64,000 nt of DNA from Burkholderia sp. Bp8992. GTDB lineage: Bacteria > Pseudomonadota > Gammaproteobacteria > Burkholderiales > Burkholderiaceae. The stretch is taken from positions 98,943 to 162,942 of the forward strand of contig NZ_QTQI01000020.1 in the NCBI RefSeq assembly GCF_003853705.1. Direction: 5' to 3'. The notes beneath the pieces are model-generated. The model did not search any database. It saw only the letters and a list, made by a program, of their open reading frames with translations, and had not been told where the DNA came from. Every line of letters begins with the position of its first letter. Positions within the stretch are counted from its first letter, which is position 1. Shown piece by piece: positions 19,235-29,230 of the stretch. Position numbers and translations under genes: made by a program.

Positions 19235-20173
19235 TCACCCCTGCTGAACGCGCTGCGCACGCGCGGCCAGACGCGGCCGCGTGCGCTCGAGCGGGCCGAG
19301 CCGGCCGAACAGGCCGTCCGCGACGCCGAACAGGATGCCGGCGAGCTTCGCGCGCTTGTCGCGCTCGACGAGCGCGATCTGCACGACCTGCCACACGGTC
19401 AGCAGGTTCGGCACGATCGCCACCGGAAAGCGCAGCCCGTACTGCATCCCGAGCTGCACCGCGTTGCGCGCGCTGTAGTAGCGCCGTTGCCACGAATGAT
19501 TCATCGACGTCATTTCGAAAGGGCCGATCGCGTGCCGCTGCTTCGCGCCGATCCGGTGCTGCAGCACCAGCGACGGCACGACATAGAGCGGCACGTTTCG
19601 CGACAGTGCGCGGAAGCTGTACTCGGTGTCGACGTGATCGATGAACAGCGTCTCGTCGAAGCGGCCGAGCAGGTCGAACGCGTCGCGCGACACGACGCAG
19701 CCCGACGAGATCAGGAATGCGCAGCGCTGCAGCGGCGCGCCCGGCTCGATGCGCAAGCGGCGCAGCCCGATGCCGTTGGTGGCGAGTTCGGGCAGGAAGC
19801 TGCGCGCGTTCTCGTCGAAGATGCGCGGACCGGCCAGGAACGCGCGCCCCGCGAGCCCCGCGCAGACGTCGCGCATCACCGGGAAATACGCGGCCGGCAC
19901 CGACGAATCCTGGTCGAACAGCGCGACCGCATCGATACGGTCGCGAAACAGTGCCGCGAGCCCCGCGTTGTACGCGCCCGCGACGCCGCCGCGATTGCCG
20001 TGATGCAGCAGCGCGATGCCTTCCCTGTCGCACAGCTCGCGCGCCCGCGCATCGGGTTGCGGCGTGTTGTCGACCACGAGCAGCGCGTCGCACGCATGCC
20101 GCCACGCGCGGAGCGCGTCGAGCTGCGCTTCGCTCGGGTGATACAGGATCACGAGTGCGCCGAGTGTCGTCAT
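19235..20173 (-). CDS. rhlC: Rhamnosyltransferase 2 (adds second rhamnose)
   Basis: A 312-residue GT-A family glycosyltransferase. The N-terminus VILYHPSEAQLDALRAW, then VVDNTP and the metal-binding region ALFDQDSSVP, are typical of dTDP-rhamnose transferases such as RhlC. It would add a second rhamnose to mono-rhamnolipid. The ATG at 20173 follows GAGGAG, and the stop of the DHA2 exporter lies within that binding site, 8 nt upstream. In Burkholderia, rhlC is in the same operon as rhlAB, unlike in Pseudomonas aeruginosa. The call relies on family features plus linkage to rhlA and rhlB. Confidence 0.88.
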   Translation of the reverse strand: MTTLGALVILYHPSEAQLDALRAWRHACDALLVVDNTPQPDARARELCDREGIALLHHGNRGGVAGAYNAGLAALFRDRIDAVALFDQDSSVPAAYFPVMRDVCAGLAGRAFLAGPRIFDENARSFLPELATNGIGLRRLRIEPGAPLQRCAFLISSGCVVSRDAFDLLGRFDETLFIDHVDTEYSFRALSRNVPLYVVPSLVLQHRIGAKQRHAIGPFEMTSMNHSWQRRYYSARNAVQLGMQYGLRFPVAIVPNLLTVWQVVQIALVERDKRAKLAGILFGVADGLFGRLGPLERTRPRLAARAQRVQQG

Positions 20174-20183
20174 GGTCTTCTCC

Positions 20184-21779
20184 TCAATGTCCGAACGACG
20201 CGGCCGCACCGCGCTTCGGCCGCGTCAGCCACATCATCGCGGCGAGCGCGAGACAGGTCATGCTCGCCATCCAGAACATGTCGTTGGTCGCCATCATGTA
20301 CGCCTGCTGCATCACGACCTGGTGCAGCGTCGACAGCTCGCGCACGCCGTCCACGCCCATCGCGTTCAGCGCATGCACGAAACGCTGCGTATTGGCCGAT
20401 GCGTGCGTGACCGATTGCGACACGACGTCGTAGTGATAGGTCGCGCGGTTTTCCCACAGCGTCACGCTCATCGCGGTGCCGAACGCGGCGGACAGCGTGC
20501 GCAGGAAGTTCGACAGGCTCGATGCGGCGGCGAGCCGGTCGTCGGGAATCCGCGACAGCGTCGCGGCGGTCAGCGGAATGAAGAAGCACGGCAGCCCGAT
20601 CCCCTGGATCAGCCCGGGTGCGGCGATCTGCGCGAACGTCATCTTCAGCGTGAAATGCGCATCCCACGCGAGCACGGCCGCGAACACGAGGAAACCGAAC
20701 GTCGCGAGCACGCGCGCGTCGAAACGGTGCGCATGAATCCCGACGAGAATCGAGAACACGAGTGCGAGCACGCCGAGCGACGCAGTCGCGAGCCCCGCAT
20801 GAAACGCGTTGTAGCCCATCACGGCCTGCATCCACAGCGGGAACACGACGCCGACCACCGAGAAGCTCATCATCCCGAGCGAGATGATCAGCACGCAGAA
20901 CGAGAACGTGCGGTCGCGAAACAGGCTGAGATCGACGACGGGATGCGCCTCGCCCGCCTCCCAGATCAGCAGCGACACGATCGCGAGCGTCGCGACCACC
21001 GCGAGCGTGACGATCAGCGGCGAGCCGAACCAGCCGCGATCGTGGCCGAGGTCGAGCATCGCCTGCAGCGAGCCGACGCCGATCACGAGCAGCACGATGC
21101 CCGGCACGTCGACCGGGCCGGCCACGCCGCGCTGCGCGTCGGGTCGCAGCATCGCGGTGCACACCGCGAACGAGAACAGCCCGATCGGCAAGTTGATCAG
21201 GAAAATCCACGGCCACGAGAAGTTGTCGACGATCCAGCCGCCGACCACCGGCCCGAAGATCGGCGCAAGCAGCACCGTCATCGCCCACAGCGCGAGCGCG
21301 ATCGTGCGCTTGTCCGGCGGAAAGGCGCGCAGCAGGATCGTCTGCGACAGCGGCACCATCGGCCCCGAGCACAGCCCCTGCAGCGCGCGGCAGATCACCA
21401 GCACGTGCAGGTCGCGCGCGAGCCCGCAGAGCAGCGATGTCAGCGTGAACAGCAGCACCGCGCCGACGAACAGCCGCAGCTCGCCGACGCGGCGCGCGAG
21501 CCAGCCCGTCAGCGGCACCGCGATCGCGGCCGCGACCGAGTACGAGCTGATCACCCACGTGCCCTGGCTGTTCGATACGCCGAGGCTGCCGGAGATCGCC
21601 GGCACCGCGACGTTCGTCACGGTCGAGTCGAGCACCTCGATGAAGGTCGCGAGCGACAGCGCGAATGTCAGCAGCGCGAGCCGGATGCCGCGCACCGGCT
21701 GCGCGGCAGGCGCGGGCGCCGGCACGTCGAATGCGGACGGCGCGACGGGCCCGTCGTGAAGCGGCGATGCGGTGCTCAT
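20184..21779 (-). CDS. DHA2-family MFS exporter (EmrB-like) of the rhamnolipid cluster
   Basis: A 531-residue drug/H+ antiporter with 14 predicted membrane segments. The DHA2 motifs include DSTVTNVAVPAISG in the first segments and WVISSYSVAAAIAVPLTGWL. The start ATG at 21779 overlaps the rhlB stop (ATGA), showing tight coupling. Together with the outer-membrane factor and HlyD adaptor downstream it should form an EmrAB-TolC-type pump. Rhamnolipid export is the natural inference, as proposed for the homologous Burkholderia clusters; a drug-resistance role is also possible. Confidence 0.87.
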   Translation of the reverse strand: MSTASPLHDGPVAPSAFDVPAPAPAAQPVRGIRLALLTFALSLATFIEVLDSTVTNVAVPAISGSLGVSNSQGTWVISSYSVAAAIAVPLTGWLARRVGELRLFVGAVLLFTLTSLLCGLARDLHVLVICRALQGLCSGPMVPLSQTILLRAFPPDKRTIALALWAMTVLLAPIFGPVVGGWIVDNFSWPWIFLINLPIGLFSFAVCTAMLRPDAQRGVAGPVDVPGIVLLVIGVGSLQAMLDLGHDRGWFGSPLIVTLAVVATLAIVSLLIWEAGEAHPVVDLSLFRDRTFSFCVLIISLGMMSFSVVGVVFPLWMQAVMGYNAFHAGLATASLGVLALVFSILVGIHAHRFDARVLATFGFLVFAAVLAWDAHFTLKMTFAQIAAPGLIQGIGLPCFFIPLTAATLSRIPDDRLAAASSLSNFLRTLSAAFGTAMSVTLWENRATYHYDVVSQSVTHASANTQRFVHALNAMGVDGVRELSTLHQVVMQQAYMMATNDMFWMASMTCLALAAMMWLTRPKRGAAASFGH

Positions 21780-23059
21780 GCGCCGGCCGCCGCGAAATCG
21801 GCCCGTGCTGCCACGCGCCCGCGCACCGGCACGAACCGTTCGATGAAATCGGCGGCCGCCTCGCAGCCGTCCGGCGCGGCCGCGAGCAGCGCGCGCGTGC
21901 GCTCCGCATGCACCGCGAACGCCGGTTCGTCGAGCACGTGTGCGAGCGCCGCGCCGAGCCGTGCGCCGTCGACCGGGCCATCGACGCGCACGCCGCAGCC
22001 GTTCGCGACGACGCGTTGCGCGTTGTCGAACTGGTCGTGCGCGAACGGCGTGACGACCTGCACGATCCCGGCTTCGCACGCGAGCGCCGCGGTGCCGATC
22101 CCGCCGTGATGCACGAGCGCGCGGCAACGCGGCAGCAAGGTGCGCATCGGCACGAAGCGGCGCACGAGCAGCCGGTCATCGTCCGGCGTCGCAGCGTGCG
22201 GCGTCAGCAGGATCCCGCGCGCGCCGGTCGCGCGCAGCGCGTGCGCCACCGCGCGCGCGTATGCCGCGTGATCGACGCGTGTCGAACCGGCCGTGAACAC
22301 GACCGGGGGCTCACCGGCCGCGAGAAACGCATCGAGTGCCACATCATCGTCAGGTGTCTCAATATCGTTGAACAGCGGAAAGCCGCTTTGCAGATGGTTC
22401 GACGGCCAGTCGGGCTGAGGCGGCGCGAACCAGCCGGGAAACAGGCACAGCACGCCATCGGTCGAATGCAGCCAGCGGCCGAGCACGCGCCGCGCGGGCG
22501 CGAGCCCGAGATCGCGGCGCACCGCGTTGAGCGCCGGGCCGCACACGCGATCGAGCACCTGCCGCTCGATCAGCGTCATCAGCGCCGATTTCACCGGCAG
22601 CGGCCAGCGCGCGGGAATCGTCAGGCGCGGGTGCGTGGGCGGCGCATGCGCGGACAGCAGCGTCGACGGCGACACCTGCACCGACACGTACGGCGTGCCG
22701 TGCCGCTCCTGCATGAAGCGCGCAGAGAACGCCCACAGCGTGCCGACGAGCACCGTGTCGGCATCGGTCAGCGCGTGCAGCGTGTCGTAGTGGGCGCGCA
22801 GCGTCGGGGCGATCACCTGCCACAGCGTGCGGAACGACGTGCGCGGATCCCACAGCGCCGGGTTCTCCATCGCGGCGTCGTATTCGGCCGCGGTACCGAC
22901 CGGCACGAACGCGAACCCGCAGCGGCGCACGGCCGCCTCGAACGGCGCGTGCGTGCAGAACACGACGTCGTGACCGCGCGCCGCGAGCGTGCGCGCAACG
23001 CCGAGCAACGGATGCACGTCGCCCGCCGAGCCGATCGCGGTCACGATCATCTTCGCCAT
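21776..23059 (-). CDS. rhlB: Rhamnosyltransferase 1
   Basis: A 427-residue GT-B glycosyltransferase related to UGT/MGT enzymes. The N-terminus MAKMIVTAIGSAGDVHPLLG holds the acceptor-side loop, and the C-terminal donor-binding motif reads LVHHGGIGTAALACEAGIVQVV near residue 330, followed by PFAHDQFDNA. RhlB joins dTDP-rhamnose to the fatty acyl dimer made by RhlA, giving mono-rhamnolipid. The ATG at 23059 is 17 nt after the methyltransferase-like gene. Upstream in-frame sequence reads as antisense shadow of the preceding gene. Identity is strong because rhlA, rhlC and exporter genes surround it. Confidence 0.92.
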   Translation of the reverse strand: MAKMIVTAIGSAGDVHPLLGVARTLAARGHDVVFCTHAPFEAAVRRCGFAFVPVGTAAEYDAAMENPALWDPRTSFRTLWQVIAPTLRAHYDTLHALTDADTVLVGTLWAFSARFMQERHGTPYVSVQVSPSTLLSAHAPPTHPRLTIPARWPLPVKSALMTLIERQVLDRVCGPALNAVRRDLGLAPARRVLGRWLHSTDGVLCLFPGWFAPPQPDWPSNHLQSGFPLFNDIETPDDDVALDAFLAAGEPPVVFTAGSTRVDHAAYARAVAHALRATGARGILLTPHAATPDDDRLLVRRFVPMRTLLPRCRALVHHGGIGTAALACEAGIVQVVTPFAHDQFDNAQRVVANGCGVRVDGPVDGARLGAALAHVLDEPAFAVHAERTRALLAAAPDGCEAAADFIERFVPVRGRVAARADFAAAGA

Positions 23060-23076
23060 CGCGCGCCTCGCGGGAA

Positions 23077-23646
23077 TCAGTAGAAGCCGGGAATCAGCGC
23101 CGCCACTTCGCGGCGGTACTGCGCGTACGCCGGCCCGAAATACCCGGTCAGCCAGCTTTCCTCGACGCGCACCTTGTACGCGAGCGACGCGAACACGAGC
23201 AGCACGCCGATCGCGCCGCGCCATTCGCCGCCGATCAGCGCGGCGCCGACGAGCGCAATCAGGCAGCCCGTATAGATCGGGTGACGCACGAGCGCATACG
23301 GCCCCGTGCGGACAAGTTCGTGGTCTTCCTTCAGCGTGACCGACACGCTCCAGTTCGTGCCGAGATGCAGCCGCGCCCAGACCGAGAACAACAGTCCGGC
23401 CACCAGCACCGCGAGCCCGCACTGCGCCTGCAGCCCGAAGCGCTGCCAGTCGGGCACGAGCGCCTGCCACGACGGATCGGGCAGGATGATCAGTGCGCCG
23501 CCGACGATCAGCGGAATCGACTGCAGCGTGCGCGAGCGCGATGCTTCCTTGCGCACGGTCGTCTTCACGCCCTGCGACGTGGCGATCCAGTAGGCGAGCC
23601 ATGCGGCCCACGGAACGACGATGGCGATGGTCTGAACGATATTCAC
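23077..23646 (-). CDS. Isoprenylcysteine carboxyl methyltransferase-like membrane protein inside the rhl operon
   Basis: A 189-residue integral membrane protein of the ICMT/PEMT superfamily with about four to five membrane segments. The cofactor region shows GPYALVRHPIYTGCL (RHPxYxG motif) and the later acidic pair in KVRVEESWL, then FGPAYAQYRREV, which fit SAM-dependent membrane methyltransferases. The start is GTG at 23646 with GAGGCAG upstream. It sits between rhlA and rhlB, 67 nt after rhlA and 17 nt before rhlB, so it must be co-transcribed. Its substrate is unknown; a methyl ester of the acyl dimer, of rhamnolipid or of another lipid acid are possibilities. Confidence 0.8.
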   Translation of the reverse strand: MNIVQTIAIVVPWAAWLAYWIATSQGVKTTVRKEASRSRTLQSIPLIVGGALIILPDPSWQALVPDWQRFGLQAQCGLAVLVAGLLFSVWARLHLGTNWSVSVTLKEDHELVRTGPYALVRHPIYTGCLIALVGAALIGGEWRGAIGVLLVFASLAYKVRVEESWLTGYFGPAYAQYRREVAALIPGFY

Positions 23647-23713
23647 GGCTGGCCTGCCTCGTTGGGATGGGAATCGGGATGCGCGGGATGGACCCGCGGC
23701 ACGACGGTGGGCG

Positions 23714-24610
23714 TCACGACGACAGCGCGTGCATCGGCACGCACGCATGCGCGGCTGCACGCGCCATGCCGGCCGCGACGGGCGCCTCGCCGCAGAAGAA
23801 GTCGAGTAGCGCGGCGCGCGTGTATTCGCGCTGCGCGCGGCCTTCGATGTCGAGGAAATGGCCGGCATCCGGCACCGTCGCGAACCGCGCGCGCGGCACG
23901 TGTGCGCCGAGCTGGCGCACGTCGGCCGGCGTCGTGTATTCGTCGCGCTCGCCGTTCAGGAACAGCAGCTCGCAGCCGATGTTCGAGAACTCGCTGAAGT
24001 AGCGCTCCGGCTGAAGCGACAGGATCTGGTCGACGTGGAACGCGACCTGGTCCTGCTCGTCGCGCGGCAGGCGCGTGAGATAGCGGTAGTTGTACAGCTT
24101 CATGATGCGCGGCAGGTAGCGGCCGACGGTGTCGTTCAGCAGCTGCGCGGCCTTCAGGTTCTCGCCGGCCGCGATGTGGTCGCGGGCACGCGTCACGTAG
24201 TCGACCATCGCGTCGTTCAGGAACGGCGAGAACGAGCAGATCGCCGCGCGCCGCACGCTCGGGCAGCCGCGCGCGAGCGCGAACAGCGATGCGACGCCGC
24301 CCCACGACACCGACACGAGAAACGCCGGCGCGAAATGCTCGACCAGGTACTGCAGGATCGCGGCCTCGTCGTCCTTGGTCAGGATGTAGCAGCCCGGGTT
24401 GTGCTGGCGTGACTGGCCCGCATACGGCAGGTCGAAGCAGATCGTGTTCATCCGCTCGCCGAGGTACTGGACGGTCTGCCCGAACGACGCCGTCGTCGCG
24501 AGCGCGCCGTTGACGAGCATCGCGGTGTCGAACGCCGGGTCGAACACGTTCCGTTCGACGTAGACCTTCAGACCATTCGGTAGCGGGACCACGTGTTTTT
24601 CGGTCGGCAT
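23714..24610 (-). CDS. rhlA: RhlA, 3-(3-hydroxyalkanoyloxy)alkanoate synthase
   Basis: A 298-residue alpha/beta hydrolase-fold acyltransferase that joins two 3-hydroxyacyl groups into the lipid part of rhamnolipids. The nucleophile elbow VSWGG places Ser102 at the position of the P. aeruginosa RhlA catalytic serine; the later GERDEY and DAGHFLD carry the Asp and His. Cytoplasmic, with no signal peptide. The ATG at 24610 follows GGAGAACGACG; the longer in-frame start at 24748 is rejected. First gene of the seven-gene operon. A long AT-rich gap upstream probably holds its control region. Confidence 0.93.
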   Translation of the reverse strand: MPTEKHVVPLPNGLKVYVERNVFDPAFDTAMLVNGALATTASFGQTVQYLGERMNTICFDLPYAGQSRQHNPGCYILTKDDEAAILQYLVEHFAPAFLVSVSWGGVASLFALARGCPSVRRAAICSFSPFLNDAMVDYVTRARDHIAAGENLKAAQLLNDTVGRYLPRIMKLYNYRYLTRLPRDEQDQVAFHVDQILSLQPERYFSEFSNIGCELLFLNGERDEYTTPADVRQLGAHVPRARFATVPDAGHFLDIEGRAQREYTRAALLDFFCGEAPVAAGMARAAAHACVPMHALSS

Positions 24611-25248
24611 CGTCGTTCTCCGGTGAATGCGGCGTCTCGACGTCGCGGCATGCTGCAGGTGCGCAATGACAGGTGACGGCCTCGTGCGCGGTTCGTCATC
24701 GCGCCCATTGCCGACGCACCGCGGAAAATGCCGGCGGTGCCCATTCATTCCTCATGGTGCGGCGCCATACTAATACGGTCGATATTACTTACTCAAGTCA
24801 TTCCAAAAATCCTTCTACTCGGTCCGGAAATACGTCGAATTCAAATTTATTTATCGATTTCTATGGTAGGAGGAATCTCAAAAGAGAGGATCGCAATCGT
24901 TTGCGAGCAATCCGCTCCAGCGTTCATAAAACACGAATTATCATTAATATTCAATATGTTACCTAGTTTAAATCGCCTGATTGAAACGGTTTCTAGAAAA
25001 TTGAACACCTTCACAATCCGATTTTACGATTTCATATCGTGAATAATTTTGCAGAACTCGACAGTCTCTCTGTTTGTAATGAAACCGAGCGCGGAAATGG
25101 TCCTCCGCATTGCGTCACATCTTCACGAATCGTTTTAAACAGATTCAAACTTAATTAACCTTCTTTCAATCGTTTTTCCGCACCTGCACATGGCTCCGGA
25201 CGGGAGGAATCCTCCCCCGTTTAGAACGCGGCATCCTGTTCGACCCGC
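24611..25248. promoter_or_regulatory. AT-rich divergent control region between rhlA and betI
   Basis: A 638-bp gap. The segment about 24770-25190 is strikingly AT-rich compared with the rest of the window (for example ATTATCATTAATATTCAATA near 24940). Only short, unconvincing reading frames occur. It should hold the rhlA promoter and perhaps binding sites for nucleoid or quorum-sensing regulators. I could not identify a convincing lux-type box by eye. Confidence 0.5.
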
Positions 25249-25278
25249 TTTTTTATTGATTGAACGATCAATAAAAAA
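25249..25278. promoter_or_regulatory. BetI operator (12-bp perfect palindrome) upstream of betIBA
   Basis: TTTTTTATTGAT and ATCAATAAAAAA form perfect 12-bp arms around TGAACG, ending 52 bp before the betI start. The core TTGATTGAACGATCAA resembles known BetI sites of the ATTGA...TCAAT type, so betI is probably autoregulated and relieved by choline. Confidence 0.8.
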
Positions 25279-25330
25279 CCGCTAAGCTCTCGACTTCCAT
25301 GGACGGCCCGTCCGGGCGAAGGGAGTCGCG

Positions 25331-25915
25331 ATGCCGAAAGTCGGAATGCGGGAGATTCGCCGCGCACAATTGATCGATGCCACGCTGCGCTCGATCGACG
25401 AAGCAGGCCTGCCCGGCACGACGCTCGCATCGGTCGCGCAGCGCGCGAACATCTCGACGGGCATCGTCAGCCACTACTTCGGCGACAAGGACGGCCTGCT
25501 CGAAGCCACGATGCGGCACGTGCTGCGCGACCTGTGGTCGGCCACCACGCGCCGCCGCACGGCCGCGCGCAAGGATCCGCGTTCGCGGCTGCGCGCGGTC
25601 GTCGCCGCGAACTTCGACGACACGCAGGTCAGCGCACCCGTGATGAAGACGTGGCTCGCGTTCTGGTCGCAGGGCATGCACGACCCGATGCTCAAGCGCC
25701 TGCAGCACGTCAACACGCGGCGCCTCCATTCGAACCTGTGCGCCGAATTCGCGAAGGCGTTGCCGCGCACGAAAGCACGCGAAGCCGCCAGCGGACTCGC
25801 CGCGCTGATCGACGGCCTGTGGCTGCGCGGCGCACTCGCCGGCGGCCCGATCGACACCCGGGCTGCATTGAAGCTCGCCCACGATTACATCGACCTGCTG
25901 CTCGCGTCCGCCTGA
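25331..25915 (+). CDS. betI: BetI, choline-responsive TetR-family repressor
   Basis: A 194-residue TetR-family protein. The N-terminal helix-turn-helix [32 protein letters not shown] lies at about residues 26-58, and the region FWSQGMHDP is typical of the BetI ligand-binding part. BetI represses betIBA and is released by choline. A perfect palindrome just upstream is its likely operator. First gene of the operon, 32 nt before betB. Length and family fit are standard. Confidence 0.93.
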   Translation: MPKVGMREIRRAQLIDATLRSIDEAGLPGTTLASVAQRANISTGIVSHYFGDKDGLLEATMRHVLRDLWSATTRRRTAARKDPRSRLRAVVAANFDDTQVSAPVMKTWLAFWSQGMHDPMLKRLQHVNTRRLHSNLCAEFAKALPRTKAREAASGLAALIDGLWLRGALAGGPIDTRAALKLAHDYIDLLLASA

Positions 25916-25947
25916 CGCGTCACGCAGTCGCCCTCAAGGAGATCCTC

Positions 25948-27417
25948 ATGTCCGTATTCGGTTTGCAGCGCCTCTACATCGGCGGCGGTTACGTCGACGC
26001 CACGAGCGGCAAGACTTTCGACACCTTCGATCCCGCCACCGGCGAACTGCTCGCGCAGGTGCAGCAGGCTAGCGCGGCCGACGTCGACCGCGCGGTCGCG
26101 TCCGCCCAGGAAGGCCAGCGCGAATGGGCCGCGATGACCGCGATGCAGCGCTCGCGCATCCTGCGCCGCGCGGTCGACCTGCTGCGCGAGCGCAACGACG
26201 AGCTCGCCGCACTCGAAACGCGCGACACCGGCAAGCCGATCGGCGAGACGCTCGCGGTCGACATCGTCACCGGCGCGGACGTGATCGAGTACTACGCGGG
26301 CCTCGCGACCGCGATCGAAGGGCTGCAGGTGCCGCTGCGCGCCGAGTCGTTCGTCTATACGCGCCGCGAGCCGCTCGGCGTGTGCGCGGGCATCGGCGCG
26401 TGGAACTACCCGATCCAGATCGCCTGCTGGAAGACGGCGCCCGCGCTCGCGGCCGGCAACGCGATGGTGTTCAAGCCGAGCGAAGTCACGCCGCTGACCG
26501 CGCTGAAGCTCGCGGAAATCTATACGGAAGCCGGCGTGCCGGCCGGCGTGTTCAACGTCGTGCAGGGCGACGGCTCGGTCGGCGCGCTGCTGACGGGCCA
26601 CCCGGACATCGCGAAGGTGTCGTTCACGGGCGGCGTCGAGACCGGCAAGAAGGTGATGTCGCTGGCCGGCGCGTCGTCGCTGAAGGAAGTGACGATGGAA
26701 CTCGGCGGCAAGTCGCCGCTGATCGTGTTCGACGACGCCGACCTCGACCGCGCGGCCGACATCGCGGTCACCGCCAACTTCTTCAGCTCGGGCCAGGTCT
26801 GCACGAACGGCACGCGCGTGTTCGTACACCGCTCCGTCAAGGACGCATTCACGCAAAAGGTGCTCGAACGCGTGAAGCGCATCCGCGTCGGCAAGCCGAC
26901 CGATGCCGCCACCAACTTCGGCCCGCTCGTGTCGGCCGCGCAACTCGACAAGGTGCTCGGCTTCATCGAAAGCGGCAAGGCCGAAGGCGCGAAGCTGCTC
27001 GCGGGCGGCACGCGCCTGACCGACGGCCACTTCGGCAGCGGCCAGTACGTCGCGCCGACCGTGTTCGGCGATTGCCGCGACGACATGAAGATCGTCCGCG
27101 AGGAAATCTTCGGGCCGGTGATGAGCATCCTCGATTTCGAATCGGAAGACGAAGTGATCGCCCGCGCGAACGACACGCACTACGGCCTTGCGGCCGGCGT
27201 CGTGACCGAGAACCTGTCGCGCGCGCACCGCACGATCCACCGCCTCGAAGCCGGCATCTGCTGGATCAACACGTGGGGCGAATCGCCGGCCGAGATGCCG
27301 GTTGGCGGATACAAGCAATCCGGTGTCGGACGCGAGAACGGCATCACGACGCTCGAGCACTACACTCGAATCAAGTCGGTGCAGGTCGAGCTCGGCCGCT
27401 ACAACCCGGTATTTTGA
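25948..27417 (+). CDS. betB: Betaine aldehyde dehydrogenase
   Basis: A 489-residue NAD(P)-dependent aldehyde dehydrogenase that oxidises betaine aldehyde to glycine betaine. Seen motifs are the cofactor loop [15 protein letters not shown], the catalytic Glu segment [11 protein letters not shown], and the nucleophile region [16 protein letters not shown]. The ATG at 25948 follows AAGGAGATC; the open frame upstream overlaps betI and is not coding. It lies between betI and betA in the standard betIBA order, so its substrate assignment is secure. Confidence 0.95.
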   Translation: MSVFGLQRLYIGGGYVDATSGKTFDTFDPATGELLAQVQQASAADVDRAVASAQEGQREWAAMTAMQRSRILRRAVDLLRERNDELAALETRDTGKPIGETLAVDIVTGADVIEYYAGLATAIEGLQVPLRAESFVYTRREPLGVCAGIGAWNYPIQIACWKTAPALAAGNAMVFKPSEVTPLTALKLAEIYTEAGVPAGVFNVVQGDGSVGALLTGHPDIAKVSFTGGVETGKKVMSLAGASSLKEVTMELGGKSPLIVFDDADLDRAADIAVTANFFSSGQVCTNGTRVFVHRSVKDAFTQKVLERVKRIRVGKPTDAATNFGPLVSAAQLDKVLGFIESGKAEGAKLLAGGTRLTDGHFGSGQYVAPTVFGDCRDDMKIVREEIFGPVMSILDFESEDEVIARANDTHYGLAAGVVTENLSRAHRTIHRLEAGICWINTWGESPAEMPVGGYKQSGVGRENGITTLEHYTRIKSVQVELGRYNPVF

Positions 27418-27442
27418 GGATCACGAAAGGAGATTCACCGTC

Positions 27443-29143
27443 ATGACGACACGCGAATACGACTACATCATCTGCGGCGCAGGCTCCGCGGGCAACGTGC
27501 TCGCAACGCGCCTGACGGAAGATCCGGACGTCACGGTGCTGCTGCTCGAAGCCGGTGGTCCCGACTACCGCTTCGACTTCCGCACGCAGATGCCGGCGGC
27601 GCTGGCCTACCCGCTGCAGGGCCGCCGCTACAACTGGGCGTACGAGACCGACCCCGAGCCGCACATGGACAACCGCCGGATGGAATGCGGCCGCGGCAAG
27701 GGGCTCGGCGGGTCGTCGCTGATCAACGGGATGTGCTACATCCGCGGCAACGCGCTCGACTACGACAACTGGTCGACGCACAAGGGCCTCGAGAACTGGA
27801 CGTACCTCGACTGCCTGCCGTACTTCAAGAAAGCCGAGACGCGCGACGTCGGCCCGAACGACTATCACGGCGGCAACGGCCCCGTGTCCGTCACGACCAG
27901 CAAGCCGGGCGTGAATCCGCTGTTCGAGGCGATGGTCGACGCGGGCGTGCAGGCCGGCTATCCGCGCACCGACGACCTGAACGGTTACCAGCAGGAAGGC
28001 TTCGGGCCGATGGACCGCACCGTCACGCCGAAGGGCCGCCGCGCGAGCACCGCGCGCGGCTACCTCGACCAGGCAAGGGCGCGGCCGAACCTCGAGATCG
28101 TCACGCACGCGCTCGCGGACCGCGTCCTGTTCGACGGCAAGCGCGCGTCGGGCGTCACGTACCTGCGCGGCAGCGAGCGCGCGACCGCGCATGCGCGCCG
28201 CGAAGTGCTCGTGTGCAGCGGCGCGATCGCGTCGCCGCAGCTGCTGCAACGCTCGGGCGTCGGCCCCGGCGCATGGCTCAAGGCACTCGACATTCCCGTC
28301 GTGCTCGACCTGCCCGGCGTCGGCCAGAACCTGCAGGACCATCTGGAGATGTACATCCAGTACGAGTGCAAGGAGCCCGTCTCGCTGTACCCGGCGCTCA
28401 AGTGGTGGAACCAGCCGAAGATCGGCCTCGAATGGATGCTGAACGGCACGGGCCTCGGCGCGAGCAACCACTTCGAAGCGGGCGGCTTCATCCGCACGCG
28501 TGACGACGATCCCTGGCCGAACATCCAGTATCACTTCCTGCCGGTGGCGATCAACTACAACGGCTCGAACGCGATCGAGATGCACGGCTTCCAGGCGCAC
28601 GTCGGCTCGATGCGCTCGCCGAGCCGCGGCCGCGTGAAGCTGCGCTCGCGCGACCCGAACGACCATCCGAGCATCCTGTTCAACTACATGGCCGAAGCGC
28701 TCGACTGGCGCGAGTTCCGCGATGCGATCCGCGCGACGCGCGAGATCATGCGCCAGCCCGCGCTCGACCGCTATCGCGGCCGCGAGCTGAACCCGGGTGC
28801 CGACTGCAAGAGCGACAAGGAACTCGACGCGTTCGTGCGCGCCCGCGCGGAAACCGCGTTCCATCCGTCGTGCTCGTGCAAGATGGGTTACGACGACATG
28901 GCGGTGGTCGATGAAGAAGGCCGCGTGCACGGGCTCGAGGGGCTGCGTGTGGTCGATGCGTCGATCATGCCGATCATCACGACCGGCAACCTGAACGCGC
29001 CGACGATCATGATCGCCGAGAAGATCGCCGACAAGATCCGCGGGCGCAAGCCGCTTGCGCGTGTGGATGTGCCTTACTTCGTTGCGAACGGCGCGATGGC
29101 GCGGAACGTCGCGAAGGCCGTGCGGCAGCCCGAGACGGTCTGA
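27443..29143 (+). CDS. betA: Choline dehydrogenase
   Basis: A 566-residue GMC-family flavoprotein that oxidises choline to betaine aldehyde at the membrane. The FAD-binding N-terminus is [20 protein letters not shown], the second GMC signature region reads [15 protein letters not shown], and the catalytic His region is [13 protein letters not shown]. The ATG at 27443 has AAAGGAGATTC upstream. It is 25 nt after betB and is followed by a strong terminator. Its product, glycine betaine, feeds the degradation pathway whose later enzymes are at the left end of the window. Confidence 0.95.
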   Translation: MTTREYDYIICGAGSAGNVLATRLTEDPDVTVLLLEAGGPDYRFDFRTQMPAALAYPLQGRRYNWAYETDPEPHMDNRRMECGRGKGLGGSSLINGMCYIRGNALDYDNWSTHKGLENWTYLDCLPYFKKAETRDVGPNDYHGGNGPVSVTTSKPGVNPLFEAMVDAGVQAGYPRTDDLNGYQQEGFGPMDRTVTPKGRRASTARGYLDQARARPNLEIVTHALADRVLFDGKRASGVTYLRGSERATAHARREVLVCSGAIASPQLLQRSGVGPGAWLKALDIPVVLDLPGVGQNLQDHLEMYIQYECKEPVSLYPALKWWNQPKIGLEWMLNGTGLGASNHFEAGGFIRTRDDDPWPNIQYHFLPVAINYNGSNAIEMHGFQAHVGSMRSPSRGRVKLRSRDPNDHPSILFNYMAEALDWREFRDAIRATREIMRQPALDRYRGRELNPGADCKSDKELDAFVRARAETAFHPSCSCKMGYDDMAVVDEEGRVHGLEGLRVVDASIMPIITTGNLNAPTIMIAEKIADKIRGRKPLARVDVPYFVANGAMARNVAKAVRQPETV

Positions 29144-29183
29144 CGACGGCGGGCGCACGGCCCGCTCTTCGATGGTGTCCTGA

Positions 29184-29220
29184 CGAAACGCCGCCGACCG
29201 TGAGGGTCGGCGGCGTTTCG
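29184..29220. terminator. Strong terminator after betA
   Basis: A perfect 16-bp stem (CGAAACGCCGCCGACC and its complement) with a 5-nt loop lies about 40 nt after the betA stop, between convergent genes. A short T-rich stretch follows on the plus strand. Confidence 0.8.
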
Positions 29221-29230
29221 CTTTCATGCG

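Noticed and set aside
24863-25042. 59-codon frame MVGGISKERIAIV in the AT-rich block
   Set aside because: No ribosome site in front of the ATG, no family resemblance, and AT-rich DNA gives chance frames.
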